From Diphasiastrum complanatum (lineage: Eukaryota > Streptophyta > Lycopodiopsida > Lycopodiales > Lycopodiaceae), in the NCBI GenBank assembly GCA_029204225.1, contig CM055100.1, positions 8,200,713-8,264,712 of the forward strand: DNA of 64,000 nucleotides. The letters run 5' to 3'. The position numbers and the translations under genes are program-made. Of the stretch, positions 1 through 9,314 are shown one piece after another (position 1 is the first letter of the stretch; each line of letters starts with the position of its first letter). Below the pieces are notes generated by a model. That model saw only the letters and a list, made by a program, of their open reading frames with translations. It was not told where the DNA came from and made no database searches.

Positions 1-149
1 ATGGAGGCACAATTTTTTATTTGGGCACAATTTGGTTATGTTTTACTTTTTCATTCGAAACTTCTAATATTTGACAATCAAAACCAAAAAATTGATTGCC
101 GAACTTTGACATGATTATGATAGATTACAAACAAAGTTGTTTTGATTTT

Positions 150-152
<3 letters not shown>

Positions 153-202
<50 letters not shown>
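153..202. repeat. (TA)25 microsatellite
   Basis: Uninterrupted TA dinucleotide array of about 50 bp in AT-rich sequence. No gene is visible around it. Confidence 0.95.
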
Positions 203-205
<3 letters not shown>

Positions 206-244
206 AGCAATATAAGACACTTATTTGCCTAAACTGCTATATTT

Positions 245-430
245 ATCATCTTGGTCACGGATGCAAGGGTCTCCTCATAATCCAAAACTTTGATTGGTGC
301 ATAGCGTTTTGCACATAGTCGAGCCTTGAGCTTGTTGATGATCCATCTTTATTGTATTTGGTTCTATAAATCCATTTACAACCAATTGTTTTTTGTGGAT
401 CTTCAACTTGCTCCAGTTTTTCTACTGTAA
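245..430 (-). pseudogene. Ty1/copia reverse transcriptase fragment (start of RT domain)
   Basis: The minus strand reads KTIGCKWIYRTKYNKDGS, the entry motif of the copia RT domain (IGCKW.(F/Y)..K...DG). After a frameshift it continues with residues matching the usual KARL.AK.YA...DYEETFAPV.KM block. Only about 60 codons remain. No other copia domain lies next to it and no LTR is visible. RT would copy element RNA into cDNA; this scrap is not functional. The family assignment is strong because the motif is diagnostic; the element subfamily is unknown. Confidence 0.8.
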
Positions 431-711
431 AAAACTTGCGAAGAACAAGAAAAGACTAACAAAAAGAGCACCAAATCTCTCGGTCGGAGTGTATGCAGAT
501 AGTGATTGTGGCCCCATCTTAATTTAATTGTCCACATTGTCATTGGTTCTGCATCAGAGACTCTTGATCTGGTTTTCGGTCTGCAATGCGAGGCACCATG
601 GGCGAAATAGCTTGGAAGATGAAGTAGATGCTGAGAAAGAAGCAGCCCCTCTGCAAGGACATGACAACGATGATCTTCTGCCAAGCTTCTCATCACCCAT
701 CAACACCTCTT

Positions 712-867
712 CCCTCTCTCTCTCTCTCTCCCCCCCCCCTCTCTCTCTCATGCTCTTTCTTTTTTCATTCTTTCTTCCTTCTTCTTCTTCTTCTCCTTCT
801 CCTTCTCCTTCTCCTTCTTCTCTCCTCTCCTCTCCTCCTCCTCATCCTCCTCCTCCTCCTCCTCCTC

Positions 868-928
<61 letters not shown>
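712..928. repeat. Polypyrimidine tract with (CT)n, (CTT)n and (CTC)n arrays
   Basis: About 217 bp of nearly pure pyrimidine on the plus strand. A CT run and a C10 run come first, then CTT/CTC triplet arrays, ending in about 28 CT units at 873-928. Open reading frames across it in both directions (poly Ser-Leu-Pro one way, Glu-Arg the other) are by-products of the simple repeat and are not called as genes. Confidence 0.95.
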
Positions 929-930
<2 letters not shown>

Positions 931-1935
931 CCCAAAAGAGGTCAATTTATCTATCTAACTATGAAATGTATCTTTGCAGCAAAACTTGTATAGCACTCTT
1001 GACTCTTGACATCAAGGAAGATCTTACCCATTTCTAAATGTACAATAGTTGCAAAATTGAGAGCTCCATGTTCCAAAAGTATTATGACTATTGCACACCG
1101 GTCTTTGCAAGTTGCTTTCACACAAACGTGGAAATAGAACATATAAGAGAATGTTTTTATAAGTAAAGGTTGAAAATGTCCCATCATTAACTATTTGCAT
1201 GTCTTTGTAGAATTTTAAATGGCAACAAATGCATGATAGTTTAGCCCTCAACCAAATTCCAAGCCTTGAAATCTTAGAGCACCACCACATGTTAGCCTTT
1301 AACGTTGACTTTCTTCGAAACTCCATTGACCGACCTCAACACACAGTATTGCCTTTCCAACACAAGGCCAAAAAGCTTCAAAGAGGTCCATGTCAAATTA
1401 TTCAATGTTGTGTGAAAAATCCAGATCTAATGGTGACGCAAATAGATCTAGATCTTTGGCTTAATTGAGTGCACATCACACAACATCACCAACATAGAAA
1501 TCTCAATTCTAGCATGCTAGTTTAGGTACAATCATGTATAAAACACATTGAATACTAACGGCAAGTGTAACTAGTGTGACACTTAACCAAAGTGGTGATT
1601 TCCAACCGCGGATGCTGGACGGCCTGCTCTGGTGTTTCACAGAGTTGGGTCCAGTTGATACGTTTCATAATTGACAAAATCCAAAAAAAATATTTTACAA
1701 CTTGACGATTCTGTATAGTCATTTCACTAACCGGAAAATATGCCAGATGACTTAGTAAAACATCAAATTGTGAAAAAATCCTTTTTTTACTCTTCCCTAA
1801 CACATGTAGTCCAATGCGACGTTAACAACACATGGCCCAAATTTTTTCTAGTTTCATACAACACTCATCCTTGAGGGGACTAGGGCGAGAGTACTGACGC
1901 TAACCCAGAGTGAGTTACGAACAGACCCACTAACC
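929..1935. other. Interval without recognisable gene
   Basis: AT-rich sequence with only short open frames that show no known motif. The part from about 1555 may belong to the LTR whose end is recognisable at 1936-2160. The left boundary of that LTR cannot be placed. Confidence 0.5.
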
Positions 1936-2440
1936 CATTCACGTTCATGCAAGGAGCACTCATAACCACACGCCGCAACAGATATGGAAACAACCAGTTC
2001 CTGGACCAAATGGTCCCGACAGCATACCGCTGGCGCCACGGACCGAATGGTCATGACGGCATACCGATGGCATCCCGGGATACGACCCTCAACTATGTGC
2101 CAAGTTAAAAATTTTGAAAGCGGCCTTACAACTGGCGCTTTTACTGAACACTGACACCCAGAAGGTAATCAGAGTCAGTTTGAGAAAAATCCCACTTTAT
2201 TGATAAATCTGAGAAGGTTACATTTCAAGTGTGTGACCGACCCTAGTCTCCGGGGCGCTAGCATGCCAAGGCAAGAGCCATGACAACATTCTAGCAAGGG
2301 AGGCTGAGACTTGGTTGGAGCTTGCCCTGAGTCGCAACCCGCACTCCCCTATAGTATTGGTGTGATTCGGCACCCCCCTCATACCAAGCACTCTACCTAA
2401 GTTGGTAAAGCACGTTTTTCTCTCTCTAGGATTTTCCATC
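1936..2440 (+). mobile_element. Retroelement LTR end plus leader, left arm of a face-to-face pair
   Basis: About 500 bp that recurs, reverse-complemented, at 3653-4142. It includes a GC-rich LTR-like end (CCGCTGGCGCCACGGACCG), a degenerate primer-binding-like GGTAATCAGAGTC at about 2166, and a leader beginning TTTGAGAAAAATCCCAC. The same leader occurs a third time after a better PBS at 4589, which is why I read this as LTR end plus 5' leader of a retrotransposon. No protein domain follows it here. Confidence 0.55.
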
Positions 2441-2489
2441 TTGGCTCTTTAAGGTAGGCAAAGATTGAGTACTCCGCAATGCATCTCTC

Positions 2490-2865
2490 ACTTAGCTTGA
2501 AGTAGCTCTTTGAATCAGCCCAAATGTAACCATTGATCTCGTGGAAAGCCAAAGGGTCGCACCAGTTTGATCCGCATCCGAACTATCTCTTCGTGTTTGT
2601 TTGAAGCACCATGTCCGTCGCGCAAAACTTGACTTTCACAATTCCATCACTGGTCAGTTGCCTCACAGTCAAAACAAGAAGTGTACATCGAGCTTGGCTT
2701 CAAGTAGCTCTCTTTGAATCAGACACATGCACCCAGAGTTTGCACTAGTCCGATCTCAACGTGAACTGTCCCTTAGCGTCCGTTTGAAATACCAAGTCTC
2801 TCATGCAAGACTCAACTTTCACAGTTCCTTCATTGATCAGCCGCCTTACACGTAACACAAACCAG
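2490..2865. repeat. Diverged tandem repeat of about 200 bp, two units
   Basis: Units starting near 2494 and 2694 share the order of blocks AAGTAGCTCT..TTTGAATCAG, TCCG..TC..AAC, CGT.(C/T)GTTTGAA..ACCA and ACTTTCACA.TTCC.TCA. They differ at many positions, so the duplication is old. It fills much of the spacer between the two face-to-face leader copies. No coding function recognised. Confidence 0.6.
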
Positions 2866-3237
2866 CGTACTCATATGTTTTCTCATCATTGCTGGTCCAG
2901 AGAAAGCCTATAACAAACTTTCCTTTCCACAACAAAAACTTGTCAACTTATTAGGTCCAAAGTTCGCCAGTCTCCTCGTGTGAGTATGGCTAGGTCACCT
3001 TGAATTTGCCCCCATTTTGATCAACTTTCATTCAAAATTTGCCCCAAGAGAGAGGTGTGTGTGATAGTTCCCCTCCACTTATAAAATCAGCTGATCGGAT
3101 TTAGAGTATAGTTCTTCGGACAAAAAGCCTTTCCAACACTTTGCTTCCCATCTGCTAGGATTATGGCTCGATCCAACTTGTTGCCAATCTCTGAAGAGGA
3201 TCCTAGTCTTTCCCCTTTGAGGAAAAACCCAACTGAT

Positions 3238-3648
3238 ACTAGATATCACCCATGCTCAGTGAGTTTCAGTTCCGAAGGTGGTCGTCCAAAAATGAAGACC
3301 AACTGCTCCATAGAAGATCTCCCCTGGAATCCCCCTTTCCAACTTTTGACTTCCTGCTTGCGTCTGGTGGGCGTTGTCGCAAATGAAACTAACCCAAGAA
3401 ACAGGCTAGCCATCCATCCTTTGCAAACATTGAGTCATTTCGTTGCCGTTCACGTGCAAGTACTTGAACTGCAAATCTGCCCCACAGATTCTAGATATCA
3501 CCCATGCTCAGTGAGTTTCAGTTCCGAAGGTGGCCGTCCCAAAATGAAGACCAACTGCTCCATAGAAAATCTCCCCTGAAATTGCCCTTTCCAACTTTTG
3601 ACTTCCTGCTTGCGTCTGGTGGGCGTTGTTGCAAATGAAACTAACCTA
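3238..3648. repeat. Direct repeat of about 160 bp at 3238-3402 and 3489-3648
   Basis: Two nearly identical copies, 251 bp apart, start with CTAGATATCACCCATGCTCA and run through CTTGCGTCTGGTGGGCGTTG. They create an internally repetitive open frame at 3163-3579 that I do not believe is a gene, because its residues follow from the DNA repeat. The second copy ends at the edge of the right leader arm. Confidence 0.85.
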
Positions 3649-3652
3649 GAGA

Positions 3653-4142
3653 GAGAAAAACATGCTTTACCAGCTTAGGTAGAGTGCTTGGTATGAGGGG
3701 GGTGCCGAATCACACCAATACTATAGGGGAGTGCGGGTTGCGACTCAGGACGAGCTCCAACCAAGTCTCAGCCTCCCTTACTGGAATGTTGTCATGGCTC
3801 TTGCCTTGGCATGCTAGCGCCCCGAAGACTAGGGTCGGTCACACACTTGAAATGTAACCTTCTCAGATATCAATAAAGTGGGATTTTCCTCAAACAGACT
3901 CTGATTACCTTCTGGGTTTCAGTGTTCGGTAGAAGCGCCAGTTGTAAGGCCGCTTTCAAAATTTTTAACTTGGCACATAGCTGAGAGTCGTATCCCGAGA
4001 CGCCAGCGGTATGCCGTCGGGACCATTCGGTCCGTGGCGCCAGCCGTATGCTATTGGGACCATTTGGTCCAGGAACTGGTTTTTTTCATATCTGTCGTGG
4101 CTTGTGGTTCTGAGTGCTCCTTGCATGAACGTAAATGGATTA
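3653..4142 (-). mobile_element. Retroelement LTR end plus leader, right arm of a face-to-face pair
   Basis: Reverse complement of 1936-2440 with small differences, for example GTCTGTTTGAGG against GTCAGTTTGAGA after the PBS-like site. The two arms enclose about 1.2 kb. Either two copies of one retroelement end came together head to head, or one composite element has long inverted arms. The arm passes directly into a further LTR-like stretch. Confidence 0.55.
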
Positions 4143-4588
4143 AGCTCTTGGGGAACGGGCTCTAACCTGTCGGCTGAGTTGGATGGCTTGCTTGGGTGGA
4201 TGTTACCTGTTTATGGCTGTCCAGTCTGGCGTGGCGCCAGGTTGGCTTCCAGCGCTCGTGACGAAGCTTTCAGCTGGTTAAGTCTGATGTAAGTCAGACC
4301 GCTTGCTTGGAATGGATGTTACTCGTTTGTAACGAAGCTTCGAGTTGGTTAAGTTTGATGTATGTCGGGCGGCTTGCTTGGAGGAAAGTCACCCACATCG
4401 GGACCCCCGATCTGGCATGGCGCCAGGTTGGATCTCAATGTTGGTTTTCGGAACTTCAAGTTGGTTAAGTCTGATCGTTGTTGGCGAGTCGGCTGCTTGT
4501 ATGTCAAGTGGGTTTGGATGGCAAGAGTTGAAGGCTGGGAAGCTAAGTCGTGGTTCCCGGCTCCCTTTGGGATGCCTGCGCTACATGT
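4143..4588 (+). mobile_element. LTR-like stretch with degenerate 70 bp tandem units, ending at a PBS
   Basis: GT-rich sequence with repeated GTTGGTTAAGT(C/T)TGATG and GCTTGCTTGGA.TGGATGTTAC blocks; the clearest pair of units starts at 4260 and 4332. It ends in GCGCTACATG directly before a good initiator-Met-type PBS at 4589, as the 3' end of a 5' LTR should. The matching 3' LTR is not seen in the window. Confidence 0.45.
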
Positions 4589-4601
4589 GGTATCAGAGCC
4601 A
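4589..4601 (+). promoter_or_regulatory. Primer-binding site (tRNA-iMet type)
   Basis: TGGTATCAGAGCC, the 13 nt that pair with the 3' end of initiator tRNA-Met to start minus-strand cDNA synthesis in many plant retrotransposons. The leader that follows (AATTTGAGAAAAATCCCACT) is the same one found in the face-to-face pair at 1936-2440 and 3653-4142. Confidence 0.8.
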
Positions 4602-4738
4602 ATTTGAGAAAAATCCCACTTTATTGATAAATCTGAGAAGGTTACATTTCAAGTGTGTGACCGACCCTAGTCTCCGGGGCGCTAGCATGCCAAGGCGAGA
4701 GCCATGACAACATTCCAGCAAGGGAGGCTGAGACTTGG

Positions 4739-5422
4739 TTGGAGCTCGTCCTGCCGATGGCGCCGGAAGTAAAGCTTGTAAAGGTAGCTTTACAACACCC
4801 ACCTAGGAAAGAGTGGATGGAAGAGTGTGATCTGCAGGTGAGTCTTGGAAAGTCCACTAAGTCTGAGGATCTGATAGTGCTTGCATCTATTGTTAACCCA
4901 CAAGACCAAACTGTACCTCCTAACGAGGATAGTGAAAGCAACTTAGACTATGCAAAAGTATAGGACATAGTATGGACAGCTCTTGTAGATTACCCCCCTA
5001 AATCTGGATCCATAGGCTACTGTGTAACGAAGCAAGAAAACAACAAGAGCCATGAACCCCACCTGAGGCATTTAAGCATAAATCATTTGATATCCAATGC
5101 TTATTCGAATATCAAGAACAGACAATAGATGACCACACGGTGGTAAACTTCAATATCCAAGATGCCAACTGAAATACCATATGACCCGTTCCTTTGGGAT
5201 AGAGAACTACCCAGCTACATCAGTAATGAAGAATCTGAGCATGAAAAAAACGTGGTGCTAGCATATTTCCTTAAACCAAATGATGACCTAGATCTTTTGG
5301 CCACCTATCATATACTTGAACAGTCGAATATGCCAAAGAGAAATAGGACAAGAAGCACTAAAGCACAAGTAAGGATTAAAACACATGATGAATACCCAGA
5401 CAACAAGGTGGATGTTGGATAG
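4739..5422 (+). pseudogene. Unrecognised retroelement-associated coding remnant
   Basis: One reading frame continues across this span with stops only at 4961 and at two close positions near 5128-5145, so it looks like a decayed protein of about 228 codons. It starts about 150 bp after the PBS, where a retrotransposon would place gag. It is hydrophilic and acidic, with segments such as PPRKEWMEECDLQVSLGKS and FLKPNDDLDLLATYHILEQS. I see no zinc knuckle, protease or RT motif and cannot assign a family. A degenerate gag or a captured host fragment are both possible. Confidence 0.35.
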
Positions 5423-6557
5423 ATGTGGTAAGGTGACAACAATACACGCTTATTTCTGATTTCACATGGGGGAGTCGAGGGGTGGTAAGTTTGACTTTAC
5501 TTTGCCGCTTTGGTTTTATTATATTTTCTTTATTTGTGGGTCAACATTCTATTTTGTTTTAAAATACCACTAGAAAAAAATAAACAAAATTGTTTCAGTA
5601 TGGAATTCGTTGTTACTGCATGTGAGATTCACAGAATCTATAAACTGTGATCTACAAATATCTCAGATTGAGTCTACTCTATTCACACATGCTGCACTCA
5701 CATCATGTAGACACAGTGTGTCTGGACATTTGATTGCAAGACCGTCTCATGCATCCATGCCCCTGCATTGTGCATATACTCTGAGCTGCATAGGGCATTG
5801 CATATTTTCTCCTATGGGCATAAATGACTGTATAGACGCATAGTTGAGGGGAGGGTAAGAGAGGAAAAAGTGGGAATAGAAACAGTAAAGTGGAGTGAGG
5901 AGTGACTCCATCGCCCAATGTGTAAAGCACAGAAGAAAAAATATAAATAAAAAAAAAATAGAAAAAGAGAGAGAAAGATAGACTAAGAGAAAAGTAAAAG
6001 GAAAAGAGAAAAAAAGAAAAAGACTTCCACCGTCTCTATTAGATCTTGAACTAATTTGTGAGGATGAGTGATGCCTAGCACATCCATAAGAAGTGATGAC
6101 GATTTTCCTAATTGATTCCATAGACTAGAGAAAAACCAGTGCTTCCTACCATCTTGTGTATTGGATCTTAGGACAGTAAGTTGTCCTACATGGACTACTG
6201 TCAGAATACAGGGCTTGAGAGAAGAGTCAATACAGAGAGGAGAAGTGGTTATTCCCTGTCGAATCGGTTCTTAGAGAATATAAATTGAATGTCTAAACAA
6301 AAAAAGAGTTGGTAATCACCAGTCTAGACTGGTTTTAGAGTTGGGGCACTAAAGCCTCATCGTATATGCATTCACACACACATCAATGACACGGTGTTAG
6401 ACACAATATTGTTGACTTGCATCCATATCATTCTATCTCCAATCCTGAGATTTGCATTTGCATATCCCTCCATGCATGGGTCCGAAAGTGGACGTTGCCT
6501 TACATCTGATGGAATTGGGAGCATTTGTCATTTAGGTCACAAGTGGGTTTTTGCAGG
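5423..6557. other. Interval without recognisable gene; purine-rich tract at 5925-6028
   Basis: No coding motif found. From 5925 to 6028 the plus strand is almost purely A and G (AGAAAAAGAGAGAGAAAG type). Another short open frame at 6394-6639 overlaps the candidate exon below in a different frame and shows no motif. Confidence 0.5.
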
Positions 6558-6677
6558 TATGAAGACACCAAATTGTTCAAAGATGCTGCAATTAAATCCA
6601 ATCCAGATCCTAAGGGCTCAATCGATGGCCTTTGGGTAGAAAGCGTTGAAGACATCCCACCAATTCACTGTGGTTAG
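6558..6677 (+). pseudogene. Candidate orphan terminal exon of an unidentified host gene
   Basis: A splice-acceptor-like TTTTTGCAG ends at 6556. The frame starting TAT-GAA-GAC then reads 39 codons to a TAG. The product is charged and has mixed composition (YEDTKLFKDAAIKSNP, then DGLWVESVEDIPP), unlike the simple-repeat or random frames nearby. No upstream exon is identifiable. It may be a relic of a captured gene. I do not recognise the protein. Confidence 0.25.
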
Positions 6678-6796
6678 CATCACCTAGCAAGGGTGCTGAG
6701 CCCACTAAACTTGATCCACTACCAAGAGCTGCTCTGCGAAACCAAAGACTTTGAGTCCGCCGTATAGAGACCATACTACCCAGTGGTAGTCGCCAA

Positions 6797-6862
6797 TGTT
6801 AGCCGATATTTCCGCATGGAACTCGGGCTAATATTGAAGTTTAAGTTCGCAATAATTGAAAA
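6797..6862 (+). repeat. Left terminal inverted repeat
   Basis: Begins TGTTAGCCGATATTTC and includes CGGGCTAATATTGAAG and TTAAGTTCGCAATAATTGAA. It pairs with the right TIR at 9249-9314. Confidence 0.85.
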
Positions 6863-7603
6863 AACTGTCATGTAAAACGCGGTTATTAGAGAAAAATCGG
6901 CACAAATTTTGCAGTAGAATTGGGTCCCAGCCCGCCCTAAAGTAGCTAGACACAGTTTAAAAGTAAGAAACTAACTTTTGAAAAAATCGTCAAAAATATT
7001 TTGTGGTCAATTTTTGTAAAGACCGAGCCAAGAGTGCTGGTCCACCTAGAACTGGGTCCCAGCGTGCCCTAAATGAGGCTAGAACAAATTTTGCGGCCTT
7101 AGCAATGGCCGATAAATATTTTATGGCTTTTCAAAAAAATGGCCAATTGTAAAAAAATAGCCGATATGACCATGCTAAAATCCCACCATGTACTGAGTCC
7201 ATTTTTTACTAATATATGATCACATTTTTTAGAGAAACCGTGTTGTTGTGGGAGCCCTAGTCATGAATGCCGAAAAAGTCAACCACAGAAGAAAAAACCA
7301 AGAAAGAAAAGTTTCGGGTAAAAACGGGACCGGGAAATATGGATTCAGTGTGAAGAAGTCACGGAAACTCTAATGGCAAAGTTTGGGCAATTTACAGACA
7401 ATTACAAAATGTGTGGGCCAAGTAGTTACCCAACAGGCCAAAAACCCAGACAAATGAACAGTAGGCACACGGCCCTTGAAAAATTGAAGAAAGACCGAAA
7501 AAATAGGTACCCAAAGAAAAACGAAGGCCGCCTACTAAAAATAGGGGCTGAAAAAGAGCCTCACCCAAAATTTGGATAATAAATGCCAAAACACCTTGGA
7601 GGC

Positions 7604-7611
7604 TATAAAAA
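7604..7611 (+). promoter_or_regulatory. TATA box inside the TIR element
   Basis: GGCTATAAAAATTGGG lies between upstream A-rich sequence and a downstream GT-rich transcript-like region. A similar TTTATAAAATGGG at about 43201 occupies a comparable place in the related element that starts at 42338. Confidence 0.4.
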
Positions 7612-7899
7612 TTGGGAGGTACACCCACTAGTCATTGACATTTTGGGCTTCTAGGATGTACAAAAGGGGAAACTTCAATGGCCTCCCTAGCCTTTAACAA
7701 ATATGGCATCTTGGCTAGTTTTGGAAGAGAGCCTTGAATGCACCACTCCCCCACTCTCTTATGGAGGCTACTAAGTGTACTATCAAATGAGTTGGGGACA
7801 AATGGCAAAAAGGGCTTGAAGGCCATGAAGAATGGCAAGATGGCATTGTGAAGGGGATGCATTGGATTTTCCTATAAGGAGCCAACTCCTTGTATTTCA

Positions 7900-8600
7900 A
7901 ATGTTAGTACTTTTGTGTGTTAGTATTTTTAGAAGTTGGCACTTTTGGAAGTTGCTTGTTTGAGTGTGCTTTGAAGTTAATTCCATTTTGTGACTAATTG
8001 TTGTGAATGTTAGTTGCTCAATGTTAGTCACTTGCAATGTGGGTTACTAGTTTGTGGGAGGTTAATGGTTGCTTTGTGCCCTCATGCCTGTTTGTTGACT
8101 CCATATTTAGTAAGGTGTATTCTAAACTTTGGCTTCAGATTGATTGCTTGAGGTGAGTTCAATGTTGGTGGGTTGGTTAGAAGGATTGTGAGTTGCTTGA
8201 AATAGCTCAATGATAGTTGAATAATATGAGATGATGTGAAGAGTTAGCACTTTTGTGAGTGAGAATTTTAGGAGTGGGTATGTTTGAGAGTTGAGAGTTG
8301 TAGTTGTCTTGTGATTTGGGAGTGATGTTACTTACTATGCTTGCTTGCTCATATTGAGGAGTTGAGAGATTGTGGTTGTTTGTGTTGATTGCTTGGACCT
8401 CATTACTAGTGTGAGTTTATAGTTGAGTGCTTCAAACTACTTGGAGAGGATGTTTACTTGCTTTTGTTGAGAGGATTGATGAGTGAGAGTGATTTCATGG
8501 TGAGGGTTGGTTGGTGGATTGTAGTCCATTGTCATACTAGCAGGCTTATATTTTGAATGAATGAGATGGATTGCTTGAGGGCTTGGTGTGAGTGATGGGT
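7900..8600 (+). other. C-poor, G/T-rich stretch
   Basis: About 700 bp in which C is strikingly rare on the plus strand and TTGAG, GTTAGT and TTGTGAG words recur. There is no open frame of note. Such strand bias is often seen in transcribed non-coding regions. The stretch lies wholly inside the TIR element. Confidence 0.5.
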
Positions 8601-9248
8601 TGCTGATTTTTTTTAGCCATTGTATCTTTTTGGCCTGTTTTTTTTATAGACTTTTGGTTCAGTTTTCTTTTAATTAAACCGTCAACATTTCAATCGCACC
8701 GTTCATATCCTAGAGACTTTAATTTTTTTCATTTTCTCTTTTTACACCAATTCGATCGGACATGCGAAAAGTGGAGGAAATTGCATCAACATGCCTGGTT
8801 CTGATTTTTGCTACAAGGTTCATGACTAGAGTTTCCATACAATGGCTACCTAATGGCACATTGAGGTAAGACTCACACTTTTCACAAACAATTATTCTTT
8901 ATGATGTCATTTTTCCGTACGCTGTCTTCTTTTAGTTGGAATAGAGTGTGGTATGTAGTCATAAACAGTTTTGGTTTGAAGAAGAATTTCTGAAGTATTT
9001 TCGTTGATTTTGAGTTTTAAGAATTGATCGTACTTTCTTAAAACGATAAAACCGTCATTGTTGGGTGTGTATTATGTTTGAGTCCATCATTCCTGAGGTG
9101 ATTGAATCATACATTCGCATTCCCTTAACCGAATAATTAGTTTTTGATATCAATATTGAAGCGTTTGGCACTATCACGAGTACAAAAATTGGGTTGAGAT
9201 TATAGCTAGCTTGTGGGTATATATGAGTGATTTACCTATTTGTTGTTG

Positions 9249-9314
9249 TTTTCAATTATTGCGAACTTAAACTTCAATATTAGCCCGATTTCTGTGCAGA
9301 AATATCGGCTAACA
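9249..9314 (-). repeat. Right terminal inverted repeat
   Basis: Reverse complement of the left TIR at 6797-6862. It ends in CGGCTAACA, directly followed by copia gag codons (GGEEAFFTKDK). Confidence 0.85.

Larger units (their letters stand above)
6797..9314. mobile_element. 2.5 kb non-coding element with 66 bp terminal inverted repeats
   Basis: The left terminus 6797-6862 (TGTTAGCCGATATTTC...) is matched, inverted, by 9249-9314 (...GAAATATCGGCTAACA) with only a few mismatches near the middle. The interior has no transposase. It carries a TATA box (7604-7611) and a C-poor, GT-rich stretch at 7900-8600. The right end abuts copia B gag exactly, so insertion into copia B is likely. I see no clear target-site duplication. 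The TG...CA ends would also fit an unusual solo LTR. A second terminus of this type occurs at 42338. Confidence 0.65.

Noticed and set aside
528-1037. Long open frames over the CT-rich tract, both strands
   Set aside because: Their residues (poly Ser-Leu-Pro, Glu-Arg) come from the microsatellite; no coding signal outside it.
3163-3579. 138-codon open frame with an internal protein repeat
   Set aside because: The protein repeat follows from a 160 bp DNA direct repeat; no motif, and the second unit ends at the repeat boundary.
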